Assembly (NCBI GenBank): GCA_024811115.1
Contig: JAKOGH010001116.1
Coordinates: 186,001 to 250,000, forward strand
DNA: 64,000 bases
Direction: 5' to 3'
Origin: Terana coerulea
Lineage: Eukaryota; Basidiomycota; Agaricomycetes; Polyporales; Phanerochaetaceae
The position numbers and the translations under genes are program-made. The notes beneath the pieces were generated by a model. That model ran no database searches. It saw only the letters and a list, made by a program, of their open reading frames with translations, and had not been told where the DNA came from. Below are positions 1 to 11,479 of the stretch, piece after piece (the first letter of the stretch is position 1; the number at the start of each line of letters is the position of its first letter).

Positions 1-1294
1 GGAGGGCTTGCTTGAGGTCTTGGACGGAGTCTTGGGGCTGAGCTTCGTGCGTTTGGCCGATGACGTGGGAAGGGTAGGCGAGGCCAGAGGCGATGTGGGA
101 GTCGGAGAAGCAACTTTGCGCCGAACCCTCTTCGCATTCTGATTCCGCAACTTATCTTCCTCGTCAGAAGTCACATCGGAATTCTTCGCGTTGAAGTCGA
201 TGCTCAAGGCCGTAGAGTCGCGACTGTTGCGAGAACTGCCAAAGGACGGCGCACGCTTGAGGCCCGACGGGAAAAGGGAAGATGCTGTGAACGTCTCCGA
301 ACGCCGCATCCGTCGAGAGGGCATCGCCGCTGGCTGATCGGAGTCTCCAGAAAGCGAGGAAATCGACTTTCGAAGCCCAGAAGAACGAACATCAGATATG
401 CCGGAATTGAGTGTTGTTGAGCTGGGAGTCGAGGAGGTCAAAGAACGAGCACCGCGAGAGGGGGACGGTGAGCGTGGATAGAGTGGGTACGATGGTGTGA
501 GGATACGATCCGTCTTCTGGAGACGGCGAGAGAGACTTCGGATACAGTTAGCAGGAACAAAGCAAAATCATCGGCCTAGTATGGGCACATACCGACTGAG
601 GTTTGAGTTGCTGTTGATGTCGCCCTTAGTTGCTTGCATGAAGTCCATACTTGATTGCCTATACAAGGGCCGCCTGAGGCCTATGTTAGTCGTCTGCTTG
701 AGCGGCGCATCGTCTGCGCTATCTTCTTCGGCTATGGTATCACTGGCTGACTCGTCGCGGCTGTCGCTGGCGCGAGCACGGGCGAGGTCTACGATCTTGG
801 CTCGCGTCGCCCGCATAGAATGTGGCCACTCGGTGCCCTTTGCTTCAGCGACGCCACGGGCAAGCTTGTCGAGAAGGTTCGACGGTGGGACAGGGCCGTT
901 GAAGGGAGTCAGCAAGTGAGAGGGCAAAGCGTCAAGAGTCTGGAGTCCGACAACGCCACAATTTACCGCGTACGGGGGAAGAGACACGACGCGACACGAT
1001 CAGTCCAGCCCTGCAGCCTCGCGACACGCTAAAGCGACGCACCCTGTTCAGTAAACGAATCTGCTCCGGCTTCCACTCGAGTTCCATTTCGTTCGCGTCA
1101 AAATTGGAGCTGTTCCAGCTGTCGGTGCTGTAGCGGTTCGTGTTTGTCGTGAACAGCGGCAGCGGCTCGGCGCGTCTGGTGGGGGTGTGAGGCGTTGAAC
1201 CGGAACCCGAGAGGAGGGCGGACATCTCGCGTGGACGAGGCGGAAGAGAGAGCGCAGGGAGCGGCGCGACGGCGGCAGCCCGCCGTCTGTGCAT
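1..1294 (-). CDS. Unrecognised Ser-rich protein, N-terminal part (runs off window)
   Basis: Partial gene read on the minus strand from the ATG at 1294; the 3' part lies beyond base 1. Exon 1 ends near 1044 with a GTGCGT donor, and the next exon starts near 944 with TLDALPSHLLTPFNG. The protein opens with an Arg/Pro-rich tail, then a segment containing MELEWKPEQIRLLNR followed by NLLDKLARGVAEAKG, which looks like a small helical conserved region. The rest is acidic and Ser/Thr/Pro-rich with basic patches such as KRVRRK, as in a disordered nuclear protein. I do not recognise the family. Start choice: first ATG before the conserved block, with Arg-rich residues directly after it. Confidence 0.55.
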
Positions 1295-2459
1295 GATTGT
1301 CCTAGGGATTAGCGAGCGACAAGTTGAACAGGCGAGTGTAGCGTAAAGGACAACAATGGGAAAGAGCAAGCCGGGGGCGCGGGCGCTTGCCCCTACCACA
1401 TCAAAGCCGTCGCCCACGTGTGCTTTAGGGCAGACGCCACCGCGTCAGGCCTAGTCTTCTGCGGCGATCAATCTGAGTTCCAATCAGCTCCACCACAACC
1501 GCGTCGAGACGCGTCGCCCAAAATGCCCCGCGTGTCGCTGTCTCGACATCTGAGGCGTCAGTCCCAGCGGCAGCGAAGGCAAAGCGGGCAGCTTGCAAAA
1601 GTAGAGAGACTGACCGATGTGTGGTAAATTTTGAGGGCGAGTACGATCCTGAAGGGCAGCTTTCAACGTCGCTTCGGACTACTTCAAGCCTAGTCTTGCA
1701 AGTGGTTGTATGCGCATATACGGAGTGCTGATGCTGCAAATCAAGTCCAGCTGTCGAGATAGCCAACGTAGGTACCGAAAGCTTACCGACGACCGCCGTT
1801 TTCTGCTCTAACTACCACTGGAAGTCGCGTGTTTGCCAGTCCAACGAAACGTTATTCTTCACCACTACGCTTGCTTGGCCATGGGATGCAACGCGTGCGC
1901 ACAGCGGGACTAAAATGGTTGCGTGCGAGGATAGTATGTTCAGATACTCAGAAGGAGAAAGACGAAGAGGAGGTGGGGGCAAGAGGCAACTGGTCAAGTT
2001 GTTGTTTGTTGAACGCCTGGAGACGTTGACAGCTCTTCCGAAAGTGGACGGAACGGGAACGCGCATGCCCCCGGACCAACGGAACGCCACGCGATGGTGC
2101 CACCAACTCCGGAAATAGTTTCCCTTGTCCTAGCCATTCCCACAGCCACTCCGCTTGTCTATTCAACATTTCGTTGTTCGCTGGAGATGGTATTAATGCT
2201 ACATGATGAAAATATTAGGTGATCTGCTTGGGTTACATTCGGTGAATTAAGGTACTCCTTCTGAATCGTCATGAAAAGTAATAACGGGGGAATGTTCATG
2301 GGAGGAATATCGACGTGATTTGTGTCATGACGGTCATGAGTGTAATGCAGATTTTCCCATCTGAGCCCACCTCTGAACAGAGCCTATGATGCGAAAGGCA
2401 CCAGAACAGGGTGCACAACAGATGGGTGCGCGACAGGTGGAATGATGCTGAATTCTACA
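1295..2459. other. Intergenic, no gene seen
   Basis: About 1.2 kb between the start of the first gene and the stop of the first family A gene. Only short overlapping reading frames without coherent composition or splice-linked partners are present. It must contain the promoter of the leftward gene. Confidence 0.4.
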
Positions 2460-3468
2460 TTATGAGCGTTGCATGCCGGAGTTCCTGGCGGACAGGAATG
2501 TCCTGGATGCAACCGCGACGTGGGTGACGATGAGTCCGAGGTATATGACCACCACCATGGCGAGCCACAATATGATATCGTACTTGCTCCTTGGGCTTTC
2601 GAGCTGGGCGATGCGCTCTCGCAGTAACGGGTCCATGTGCATGAGAGCTTCGTTTTTGCTGGCATCGACGCTCTTGTTGCCCAGCAGCCAGATCAGGCTT
2701 GCGGCAGCGCGATAGATTGCAAACGAGATGATCGCACTGCGAGGACAGGAGTCAGTTGCTCGAACAGTATGAGCTCAAGCGACGTACCCTCCTGTCAGAG
2801 CAGGCGGAGTCGCGAGCAAGGTTGCCATGTTGTACCACTTGTACTTTGAGATGGCTTTTGCACCCTGAATAGTAATAATCGTGAGCACCATAGGACAAGG
2901 CACAAAGCGTGGAGCTACTCACTCGAGCCCACGCAAGCCTACCCTCGTGCGTCGCCGCAACCTGTATCATGATGTCCATGAACAGGAGGCTGGTGTACAG
3001 GGCGCCAAGGGCGTATGCCATGCTTATCACCACAAGTGCCTGCAGGACAAAATGCTCTTGGGCCTCGATGCGCGCTGCGGTGAAATTGAGATTCACCGTG
3101 ATTGCCCTGAAAGAGTAAAGGTCAATGGATGCCCGGTAAAAACATATTCGCAGAACCCTCGCGTCAGAGTGGACTCACAAGAGGATAGCGAGGCTAGCAA
3201 ACATCGTGTAGTAGCAGTCGCGGATGTACTTCTGCGCATGTGGCAAGAATGGCGCGCCACGACCCTGACCGGGTCGGATAACCGGGTGAGAGTAGAGGAA
3301 GATGATTTCGTCGACCAGTTTACGGTACGTGGGCACGAAACCAAGTAGAACCACGACTTGGAACAGATAGCTGAAATCGAGGCGAGGCAGCACCTGCGAG
3401 TGGAAGTAGCCTGCTGTGAGGCGGAGCCAGGTCGGAAGGTTGGAGGCGAGGTAGTCGAAGAAACGCAT
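2460..3468 (-). CDS. Family A membrane protein, copy 1 (A1)
   Basis: Multi-exon minus-strand gene. Exon 1 (3468-3179) encodes a hydrophobic N-terminus with FVPTYRKLVDEI and GAPFLPHAQKYIRDC. It splices at CTT|GTGAGT into an exon with AITVNLNFTAARIEAQ and a long hydrophobic helix. Later exons carry LLATPPALTGG, AIISFAIYRAAASL, and finally MDPLLRERI followed by a last membrane helix (LAMVVVIYLGLIVTHVAVA). Four to five membrane segments are expected in about 290 residues; no signal peptide or enzyme motif was seen. It aligns exon by exon with the gene at 5873-6804 and, more weakly, with 9542-10424. It is transcribed away from the family B gene at 4439. The family is not recognised, so function is unknown; the intron-exon model is well supported by the paralogue. 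Confidence 0.7.
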
Positions 3469-4438
3469 TGTGGGGTTGTGCTCTTCAAGTTGTCCCCGCA
3501 GCTTTCGGCTCTTATGTATTTGTTTACACAGACGTCGTCTAACACCGATGCGTGATTGGTCAGCACGCTATGAGTGGACTATCAAACATTGAGCGGTGCA
3601 CACCCTATTCCACCGGCGGGCCAGAGAGTACGCGCAGAAGCGAAAGCGGAGAATATGAGGAGGGAGTAGTCTTATGGTCTCGGTTTTATGACCCAGTATG
3701 TATTAATTAAAATTGCGGTGCACACATACTAGTAAGGGTTCACACAGCCTACTGGCTGACGACTACAGCAGCTGTTGGGGAAAGATTTCGGTAACGGTTT
3801 TCGAGGGACAGCCCTTGCATAACGTAAATGATTCCAAGTCACCTAGTTGACTGCGCAAGTGAATGGAGTCAAGGGTATGCTGTGGGCAGAACAATGACAC
3901 GAACCTTGAGGCGGCGCAACGTTGACATGGGCGATGTTCTTCGTGTGTTCGGGGATACTTTCTCGAACTTCGAACATATACGAGTACTGTCCGTATATCA
4001 CTTCCAGCTCCATGCTGTAGTAGTATTGTGTCAACACGGGGCTCTGTTTAGCATCATACTGCCCGTCGTGAAAGCTGCGCGAGTGCTGTCCGTGGGGATC
4101 GATGAGCAAACGACGACCAATCGGGAGCCCGGGGAAGCGTGAGAAAACGTGGGAAAGCGCCACCAAGCCTAGGAGCCTCGAGGCGTGCTGCCAGTGAACA
4201 GCACTGGTAACCTTGCTTTCTGATTCGCCACCACACTGAGTACTAAAGGTAGCTTCCGTTGCCGAAAGTCAGCATGACCTTCAAGTTCGCGCCATTAATC
4301 CGTACACACCGAAGAGCTCAATCGGCCTTTCCTCACACACGCACCACACCACTAACCACTCCTACTCGCGACACTGCCCAATCCATATAACCCTACTATG
4401 ACACCCGTGGGCTCCCGAAAGACTCAGTCCCCCTGACC
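3469..4438. promoter_or_regulatory. Shared divergent promoter region A1/B1
   Basis: 970 bp separate the start codons of the head-to-head genes A1 and B1. A TATA-like CCATATAACC lies at about 4383-4392, some 50 bp upstream of the B1 ATG. No convincing gene is seen inside. Positional equivalents occur at 6805-7750 and 10425-11479. Confidence 0.45.
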
Positions 4439-5218
4439 ATGTGCCTCGATTACCCCAACGACAAGCGATGTTCTCCATGGCTGGATGAGAATCTACAATC
4501 AGACAACACGAACTACTATGACACAGGACCGGACTGTAGTGACGCTAATCTCCTTGCAGACCGACTGGACAACACTCTCCTGGTATCCGGCATCTTGGCA
4601 AGGTAAGCCGCCATGTTTTTGATATGCATATCATCTATTGCTCATGATGTGCTCCTTCTATACAGCTCGTTGTATTCTGTAACCACACATCCAGCCGTCG
4701 CCAACAACCCCGCACTTCGGACCGTCGGTCTACTCGCATGCTGCGTGGATGGCACCGCCCTCGTCACTGCAGCAGCGTTTCGCTTGCGCCTGAGAAATCT
4801 GCGAGGAAAAGGGCAGGACGAGCAGTTCGCACAGGTCTCGTTCCCGTCATGCCGAACGAAAATATTCGCTCACGTACCTGGTCTTACTCTAGCAAATCTC
4901 CGGTAGCCGTTCAGGCCGTTGCCTTGCTACTACCGCCCCCATGGTCTTGATTGCAGGGTAATGTACCAACCATCTGCACACCAGTGGCCCGGCTAACGGG
5001 CACCGGAATACATCAGTGCTATTGCTTTATTCATGGTCACATTGTCGGGGTCTTTGTTCGCTCCCAATGCGGCTTATACGACCGTCGTCCCTCTGGGACT
5101 CACAGAACACGCCATCATTGCTTCAGCCCTAATTTTGGCCCTCGTCCACTGCTGTTTCGTCTTCAAACCCTTACAAAAGAAGGCGGACAACAATCAGCTC
5201 ACTATTCCTCCGCTGTGA
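4439..5218 (+). CDS. Family B membrane protein, copy 1 (B1)
   Basis: Four exons: 4439-4602, 4666-4834, 4893-4957 and 5017-5218, together 600 nt (199 residues). The N-terminus is polar and acidic (DYPNDKRCSPW, YYDTGPDCSD), then RLDNTLLVSGIL. Exon 2 holds a membrane helix followed by the basic motif FRLRLRNLRGKGQDEQFAQ. Exon 3 encodes QISGSRSGRCLATTAPMVLI, leading directly into the third hydrophobic segment (AIALFMVTLSGSLF), and a final helix ends near FVFKPLQKKAD. Intron phases (2, 0, 2) are identical in the paralogues at 7.75-8.56 and 11.48-12.35 kb, which makes the model secure. The family is not recognised. A protein with about four membrane spans and a basic loop after the second is inferred. 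Confidence 0.75.
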
Positions 5219-5872
5219 TACCATACCAAGTGGCCGAGCAATATCGGACAATCATACTACTTCTGCTTCTTGTTTTCCACGTCTGAGATACATATAGATT
5301 CCCATTATGTTTATACCGTATACTTGTACGTTAGCTTCCAGGTGTGCTTGTAAAATACGCTTCCAATGTCGTCATTCTGTCTGTGGATCTGTTTGAGATT
5401 AGACCTAAGCAAGGAGATCCGTTCGGTGATGCCTAATTATACATAGTCATTCAACTAGCAGTAAGTAACCACCGCCACCATAATTATAGCAGCGCATCGA
5501 GCATGCATAAGGCGGGCTTGAAGCAATTGTAGACTGCGCATTTAATTTGAAAATTATGAAGGACGGATAAATTCTGACTTGAAAGGAAAATATAGGGATC
5601 TTTCCTGGGTACGAGGTTCCACAGAGAGGCGAAAGTGGGGGAAATGTCTGCAGGGTCTAGATACCTAGGTATAGTGCGGAACAGGACAAATGTTGCAGGG
5701 ACCAGTATCAACAAAAGCCAGAGGGTCCGGGCTTGTAGTATGAGATTGTGCAGAGGAAGATAGTTGTAGATGGCGATACGGACGATAACAGGCAGGAAAG
5801 AGATCATGAAATGCATTATACACAGCTTGTCAACAAAGGCGTAGAACTTGGGATAACCTGATTGAAGTCTCT
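5219..5872. other. Intergenic with a hydrophobic minus-strand reading frame
   Basis: Between the convergent ends of B1 and A2. The minus strand from about 5870 to 5484 stays open and encodes strongly hydrophobic sequence (FMISFLPVIVRIAIYNYLPL, LWLLLILVPATFVLF). It is just past the A2 stop in another frame. It may be chance AT-rich 3' UTR or an alternative A2 C-terminus. A1 has nothing comparable after its stop. Confidence 0.3.
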
Positions 5873-6804
5873 TCACCGATGCTGTACGACGTAGTGCTGG
5901 ACTTTGAGAAAGGCGCGTGCGGCAAGTATGGTGTGCGCGAGGATGAAGGCGAGGAAGATGACCACTGCCATCGCGAACCACTGGCAGGCGGCGTCATTGT
6001 CGTACGCCTGCAATCCGCCGACGTGCTTTTGGACGAAAGGATCCAGATTGAGGGAACTTGCGTTCACATCCGCGCCAGCGGTCTTGCCGTACATTAGCCA
6101 GCAGAGGCCGGATGCGAGACGGAACAGCGTGAACGATATGATGGCACTGAATGATGGAAAGCCGTGTCAGTGTACGTCAGTCGTACCCAGAGATCAGGTG
6201 GCTCACCCTCCCGTCAGTGCCGAAGGTGCTGCGAGCACAACATCCATGTTGTAATATCTGCGCGTTGCTGCTTCCTTGGCTCCCTAAAGGATTTATGAGT
6301 ACCTAACTCAGGATAGGCGCTCGGAAGACATTGGAACATACTGCTGCCCAGGCCTTCCTGCGCTCCTGGGTAGCAGCAATGTAGGCCATGTTGTTCATAA
6401 CAAGTAAACTGAGGAAGAGTGAGGACAGCGTATAGAACACGCTGGTCACTGCGAGGGCCTGCAAGACGGGATAACGTTCGGCAAGCACGCGCGAGGTGGG
6501 GCGGTTCAAGTCCACGGAGATGGCTCTATGCAACACAGGTCAGCAAGTCTGGCTTGAAAAACTTGGGCTTCGCCAGAGAGCGACCTTACAGGATGATTGA
6601 AACGTCCGCAAGAGTGATGTGCCTGCAGTCTTGGATGTAGCGATGAGAGAAGGGGAGGAAGGGGGCACTTGCACCGACGCCGGGGAGTATCTTAGGGTCG
6701 GTGTACACGCGTACGATGTGCTTCACAAGTTTCTGATAGGTTGGAGTCAGGCCGAACATAATAACGACTTCGAAGAGGTATTCGAGGAGTATGGTGGTGG
6801 CCAT
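5873..6804 (-). CDS. Family A membrane protein, copy 2 (A2)
   Basis: Minus-strand paralogue of A1. Exon 1 starts MATTILLEYLFEVVIMFG and continues LTPTYQKLVKHIV and APFLPFSHRYIQDC. It splices at CCT|GTAAGG into AISVDLNRPTSRVLAERYPV plus a hydrophobic helix ending MNNMAYIAATQERRKAW. The next exons carry YYNMDVVLAAPSALTGG and AIISFTLFRLASGLCWL. The last exon has a longer extramembrane loop than A1 (LDPFVQKHVGGLQAYDNDAA) before the terminal helix FAMAVVIFLAFILAHTILAA. Splice phases match A1. A TATATATA stretch sits at about 6870-6876, roughly 65 bp upstream of the ATG. It is head-to-head with B2. Function is unknown. Confidence 0.7.
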
Positions 6805-7750
6805 GCTGGCAGAGCACTGTGGCTGATACGGGTGGTGGTGCTTTTCGACTGCGATGCGAGGTCCCCGGGTATATATACGCGCGCTCGGTAGCCCTTCCTA
6901 GATAAGATGAGTCGTCTGAGTGGGATATAATCCTGTTAACATTTATTTAGATTACGAACCTTTGAGGATGCGGGCAGACTCGGGACGAGGAACCAAGCTA
7001 TCCGCTCTATATGAGTTCACGCAGCCTATTTCTCTTGCCACTAAGCCACCCAAATCTGTGAGGGGAAGGCTACAGGAATCTTGTGCATTGTATCGGTACA
7101 GCCTACAGGTGCGACGACTGTGAGGAAGGGGGTCGTCCTTGGCTTTCGAGGACCGCTCTTATGCGACAGTGGCGGTCCTGTTCCATTTAACTGACTGAGT
7201 AAATGAATGTACTCAACACAACCTATGCACATACGGATGTATAGACCTGTGTAGTGTGCCGACATTGGCGATACAGACTGCCCTCGAGGATACTTGTAGA
7301 ACTTGGAAAGCAGCGGAGGGCCGTCAGAACGACACTGCCGGCACGATATGATAGTAGGGTGCTGTCATAGAAAGGATAAGCTGTGCGGTATCGCACTGCC
7401 TATCGCCTGGCGACTGTTACTTTGCATCGATAGGCCTTCGACTAGCATAGCGTAAGAGGTGGGAGGTGTGGGAGAGTGGAGGTGACGTATTTGGAAACCT
7501 TGCACGGACCGAACTTTAGCGCGCCGCCATCACCACAACTTACAGACCTCCACCGCCAGATTCACCGCATTGTGTTGCGTACAAAAGCTACGCTGCAGAA
7601 AGAAAAGATGGGCTGCAGCCAACTCCCCAACTCGACCGGTTATTCCACCAGAATCTGAGGTGTCCACATACCTCTCCAGCGACCATGGCACAGTACGCTT
7701 CTCAAAATGCATTGCTCGACTTTTTATTATTGATTACACTCCCCATACTA
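6805..7750. promoter_or_regulatory. Shared divergent promoter region A2/B2
   Basis: About 0.9 kb between the ATG of A2 and the first recognisable coding sequence of B2. A TATA box for A2 (on the minus strand) lies at about 6870-6876. The right end must also hold the unresolved 5' exon and start codon of B2. No other gene is seen. Confidence 0.4.
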
Positions 7751-8557
7751 GCTTCTATCCGATGCGGATGACATTCACACTCGAGATACCAGGGGCGATA
7801 CTGTTCCTGTGGGCTACTTGGCCCTCTTGCCTAACACAGAGAAGCAACCTGTCGAGCTGCGACCAGGCGCCCCGGAGTACATAGATCCGGATTGTGACTT
7901 CATGCCAGAATACAGGCATGCTGCTCTGCTATCTGACTGTCTGGATAACACTATTTTTGTCGCTGGTGTTCTGTTTAGGTGAGTGCTGTACCTATCGTGT
8001 AGCTCTCTCCTACCTGACGAACACTTGTCCCGCACCAGCTCCTTGTACTCTATCACGAACTTGCCTAGAGTGGCAACTAGCCTTCTAGCTCTCGTCTGCA
8101 CGCTGGCGTGTACACTAGATGCTGTAGCCCTAGTAATTGCTGCCACCTTCCGCCTGCGCCTGAAGTACCTCAGCCGCAAGGGGCTGGACGAACGCTTTGC
8201 AGAGGTGATTTCGCATCCACTGTTGTTCCACGCCACGCACCAATAGTCAAAATATCATATAGAATATATCACGGAGCGGGCTGGGGCAATGTCTTGCCAC
8301 TGGGGCTCCTATGGCTGTAATCGCAGGGTACGACATGATAGCGCCTTTGCTCTGGTCCCATTTAACACATACCCATTCCTCCTAGCGCAATTGCCTTGCT
8401 AATGATTACGCTCTCAGGAACTCTGTTCTTCAATACTGCAAGGCATGACGACCTCATGGTCACCGACACATCGAAGAATGTGTTTATTGGCTTCACATCC
8501 GCAGCGACGTTCCTGGCCTGCTGGTACATCTGCAAGCGCATGGATAACGTAACATAA
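7751..8557 (+). CDS. Family B membrane protein, copy 2 (B2)
   Basis: Paralogue of B1 with the same architecture. The exon ending at 7978 is acidic and polar (YLALLPNTEKQPVELRPG, EYIDPDCDFMPEYRH) then SDCLDNTIFVAGVLF. Exon 2 (8039-8204) carries FRLRLKYLSRKGLDERFAE. Exon 3 (8263-8327) is exactly as long as in B1 and encodes NISRSGLGQCLATGAPMAVI. Exon 4 (8386-8557) has AIALLMITLSGTLFF, a polar loop and a last helix, ending KRMDNVT. The start is unresolved: an in-frame TAG at 7748-7750, directly after a CTAG acceptor, means a 5' exon must lie upstream, and the ATG at 7685 does not join in frame with an obvious intron. Unrecognised family; multi-pass membrane protein. Confidence 0.65.
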
Positions 8558-9541
8558 AACCTGAAAATTGCTGCAATCGTTGCTCTGCAAGCGCGAGTAT
8601 ACTTTCAAATACTCGCGCAAACCCTCACGCAATCTACATCCTCGTTTCTGAGACTATTCTGCGCCCACATCTGTTGTTCATATCCTTCTTGTGGTTGCAT
8701 CGTAATTATTCAAGTAGCTTCATCTCATGTACTTACCACAACTACCAGCCATCGCAGCGCGATATTGTAGATATGTGTACCATTACTTGAACAGATAGAC
8801 TTTCCAGTTGTGTCTGACTTACTAGTACTCTTCTTTACCGCCCTCCGGGTGATATCATGAAGAACATACCGCACCAACGAAGCTAAAGCAGTTCTTGTGG
8901 AGGTTGGTCGCACAGGCCGTCGTGATGCCATGGATTGCAGACCTGGGGATCCACTTGTGTTCTCGCTGACACCTTCTCGACTCATGTGTTATTATGATAC
9001 ATTGCAAGGCTCTTGAGTACTGCGACTCGGTTGCGGCGGCGTCCCGCGTTGGCCCATGATGCGATGAGGCTTTGTAGAGTGATGATATGCAGGACACGGT
9101 CTCATACAGAAGACGTACAGGGTGTATAGACATACAGATCGGAGAGAGAAGAATTGATCTTTGTGACTACTTGCTGACTATTAGTACTTGTGCAGATACG
9201 ACTATGGCTGCACGATGGTTTGTCTAGAGTGTATGGCAGTCTAGTGTGACAGCTGCGACAGAGCATTTTATACGGAAAGAAGAGCAGAACGACTCGGAGC
9301 AACGACGGATAACAACAAACGAAGGACAGCAGGCAATTCCAATAACAAAAAATGAAAGCAAGGCGCTTGCCAGGTGGTATCCATCTCCACTCATGCCAAA
9401 CATATCAACGAATTGAAGAAAAGAAAAGATGACGTGGTACGTGTATAGAGTCAGAGCTTACCGATACCGAAGGAGAGACAGCTGAGGGTTACCCAAGACA
9501 CGGATATGCCTTCGGTAACCCCCAGGCATGTTCCCCCGACC
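8558..9541. other. Intergenic, no gene seen
   Basis: Nearly 1 kb between the convergent stops of B2 and A3. Short reading frames only, none matching family A or B or linked by plausible splice sites. Confidence 0.4.
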
Positions 9542-10424
9542 TTACTGTGCCTGCGGCCTTGCACTCGCTGCAGCGGTCCCCATCTGCGCGATGATTTTGA
9601 CACAAATGACAGCGTGCGCGGCGAGCATAACCGCCACGGCGACGAGCGTCGTCATTTCGAGTCGTGTTAACCTGTAGAAGAAAGCGTCATGGTCGTCCTC
9701 ATTACCCGAGGACACCTTCAATGTCATCTTCAGTAAAATTGAGAAGATAAGAGAGCTGCAGAAGTTCCGTTGAGCATCCCAATGACCCGTCGTGATACAC
9801 ACGGGGTGTACATACAAGGCTGACCAGACGCGAGGCAGCGCCAGTAGCAGCGGCGCGGACGTGAACGACAGTGACAGCCTGCGGTTGACATCCTGTACCG
9901 CGATGGTCAAACGCATTGCTGAGCAAGAGAGCATCTGTGTGCTTACCTGCAGCCATTGCTGTGCGTTGCGTGGGGATGCGAGCACAAGGCAGAACTTGTT
10001 GATAAATGCATGGCTAAGCGCGAGGCTAAGCAAAGCGGAGAAAACACACAGCCCCCACAGGAGCCCGTGACAAAGACTGCGCTGGAGTCTGAGCGAGCAG
10101 CGCTGGGGAAGATGCCTTCCAAGTCATAGGATGGGAATCGAAAGGCCGCTCTAGGGTAGTCCTTTGAGCCATGGGTAGCTGCGTACGACGTTCGAAAGCT
10201 TATACGTACAGCAGCATGCAGGCCGCGAGGACATCGCTTGACCGAAGCTCCTTGCGATATTTGCGATGGAATTTACATAATTCCCGCAAAGTGGTGACCG
10301 CTGTATCTTCTCCAGAGGAGAAGGAGCGTTAAGCGGGCACGATACTCGGGCGCAAGCGTGAGGGTGAACACATCTTCGATTAATAGCCCCGCCCAGCGAA
10401 TGATAGCGATGTTCGCAGCAGCCA
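9542..10424 (-). CDS. Family A membrane protein, copy 3 (A3), diverged, with one frame break
   Basis: The third and most diverged family A copy. It is assembled from an exon starting MAAANIAIIRWAGLLIEDVF at 10424, continuing APEYRARLTLLLLW. After a one-base shift near 10298-10313 comes LCKFHRKYRKELRSSDVLAA, the counterpart of HRYIQDC in A2. The donor after LL and the acceptor CTCAG near 10090 restore the family phase. The next exon carries LSHAFINKFCLVLASPRNAQ (counterpart of MDIMIQVAATHEG), then SLIFSILLKMTLKV and a last helix (TTLVAVAVMLAAHAVICVKI). It lacks the AI-V-L segment found at the start of exon 2 in A1 and A2. Either a decaying copy or an intact fast-evolving one with an assembly indel. 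Confidence 0.5.
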
Positions 10425-11479
10425 TATCTCCGTGTAGTTCGACGTGGTTTCGGCGGACTAGCGGACTATTTGGTCGATTAGCTCCTAGGGTCCTACATTC
10501 CCACTAGAATAAGCACATGCCAAGGGTTAGGCTGACGTGAGGTACTGACTTTGCCTTCCTCGTCTAAGTAACCCAGAGAGTTCTGGCTGGAGAAAGGTAT
10601 TCTGACAGTGGAGTTAACTGCGAATCGCTTTGGTGGGGTATTATAATAAAGAGGGGCTCAACCCACCTTCTCTTCATAGCCTCTGTATCCGAGTCAATGC
10701 GGTAAAGAAGGAAGCGGCTCACAGCATTCAGTCTTCATAGCTTTGTACTGGAATGAGCATGTGGTCAGCGCGCTGAGTAGGTGAGGATCGCGCATGTCAG
10801 GGTTGTACTCGGAAAACACAGCCTCGTCAATTGAGCCCTTGACTGAAGAATATCAAATCTCCGACATACACGGCGCCGTATTTCCAGATATCAAGCTCGA
10901 TTGACGCATAGAGCGCAGCTCTTGAGATTTATAACCTACATCACCCCCATGTGGAATAGGCCCAGGGGTTTGGAGGTGCCATGACGAATGTGCGCTGTAT
11001 TGATCTAGGGTCTGTGAGAAAGATCCACTCTCCTTGCCTTTACTGCCTTCAAGCACCATACCCGAAAGACCGACAGGCCCTGTGTAGCGTTCCTAGCATG
11101 ATGACTTCAGTTCGTTTGTTCTTGACGCTGGCAAGAATAGTTATACCTTCAACTTCGAGTCATGTCGCGTCCAGAGTGACCCATCTCTCATCTACTCCTA
11201 TCCAGAGTAGTCCAGCACAGGGCTCCGAGTCAAGCCACGTCAGGTATCATAGCAGCAATACATCGAGGTGGACAGCCGTTGTAGGCCGCTAAGCGCCAAG
11301 GAGGGTGTTATAAAACCCATCAGCGCATCACAACCAAACAAACAGCGCGCATTGGAGCCACTCAACGAACCACGAGGTGACTTCGTTGCCTACCACTATC
11401 TGGACGTTGTGCATCTTTGTGGAAAGGTATGCAGACGGTCGCCATATATTTTGCTTACTTACTTGACAGAGTTAGAGCG
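10425..11479. promoter_or_regulatory. Shared divergent promoter region A3/B3
   Basis: About 1.05 kb between the start codons of A3 and B3, the third instance of the divergent spacing seen at 3469-4438 and 6805-7750. GTATTATAATAAAGAGG at about 10637 is a TATA-like stretch. No gene is supported inside. Confidence 0.4.

Noticed and set aside
932..1417. Longer N-terminal extension of the first gene (start upstream of 1294)
   Set aside because: Residues before the ATG at 1294 read like unselected hydrophobic sequence and run past likely promoter DNA. The Arg-rich start at 1294 fits the following exon composition better.
8725..9302. Cluster of short minus-strand frames between B2 and A3
   Set aside because: No family A or B words, no hydrophobic pattern and no consistent splice partners.
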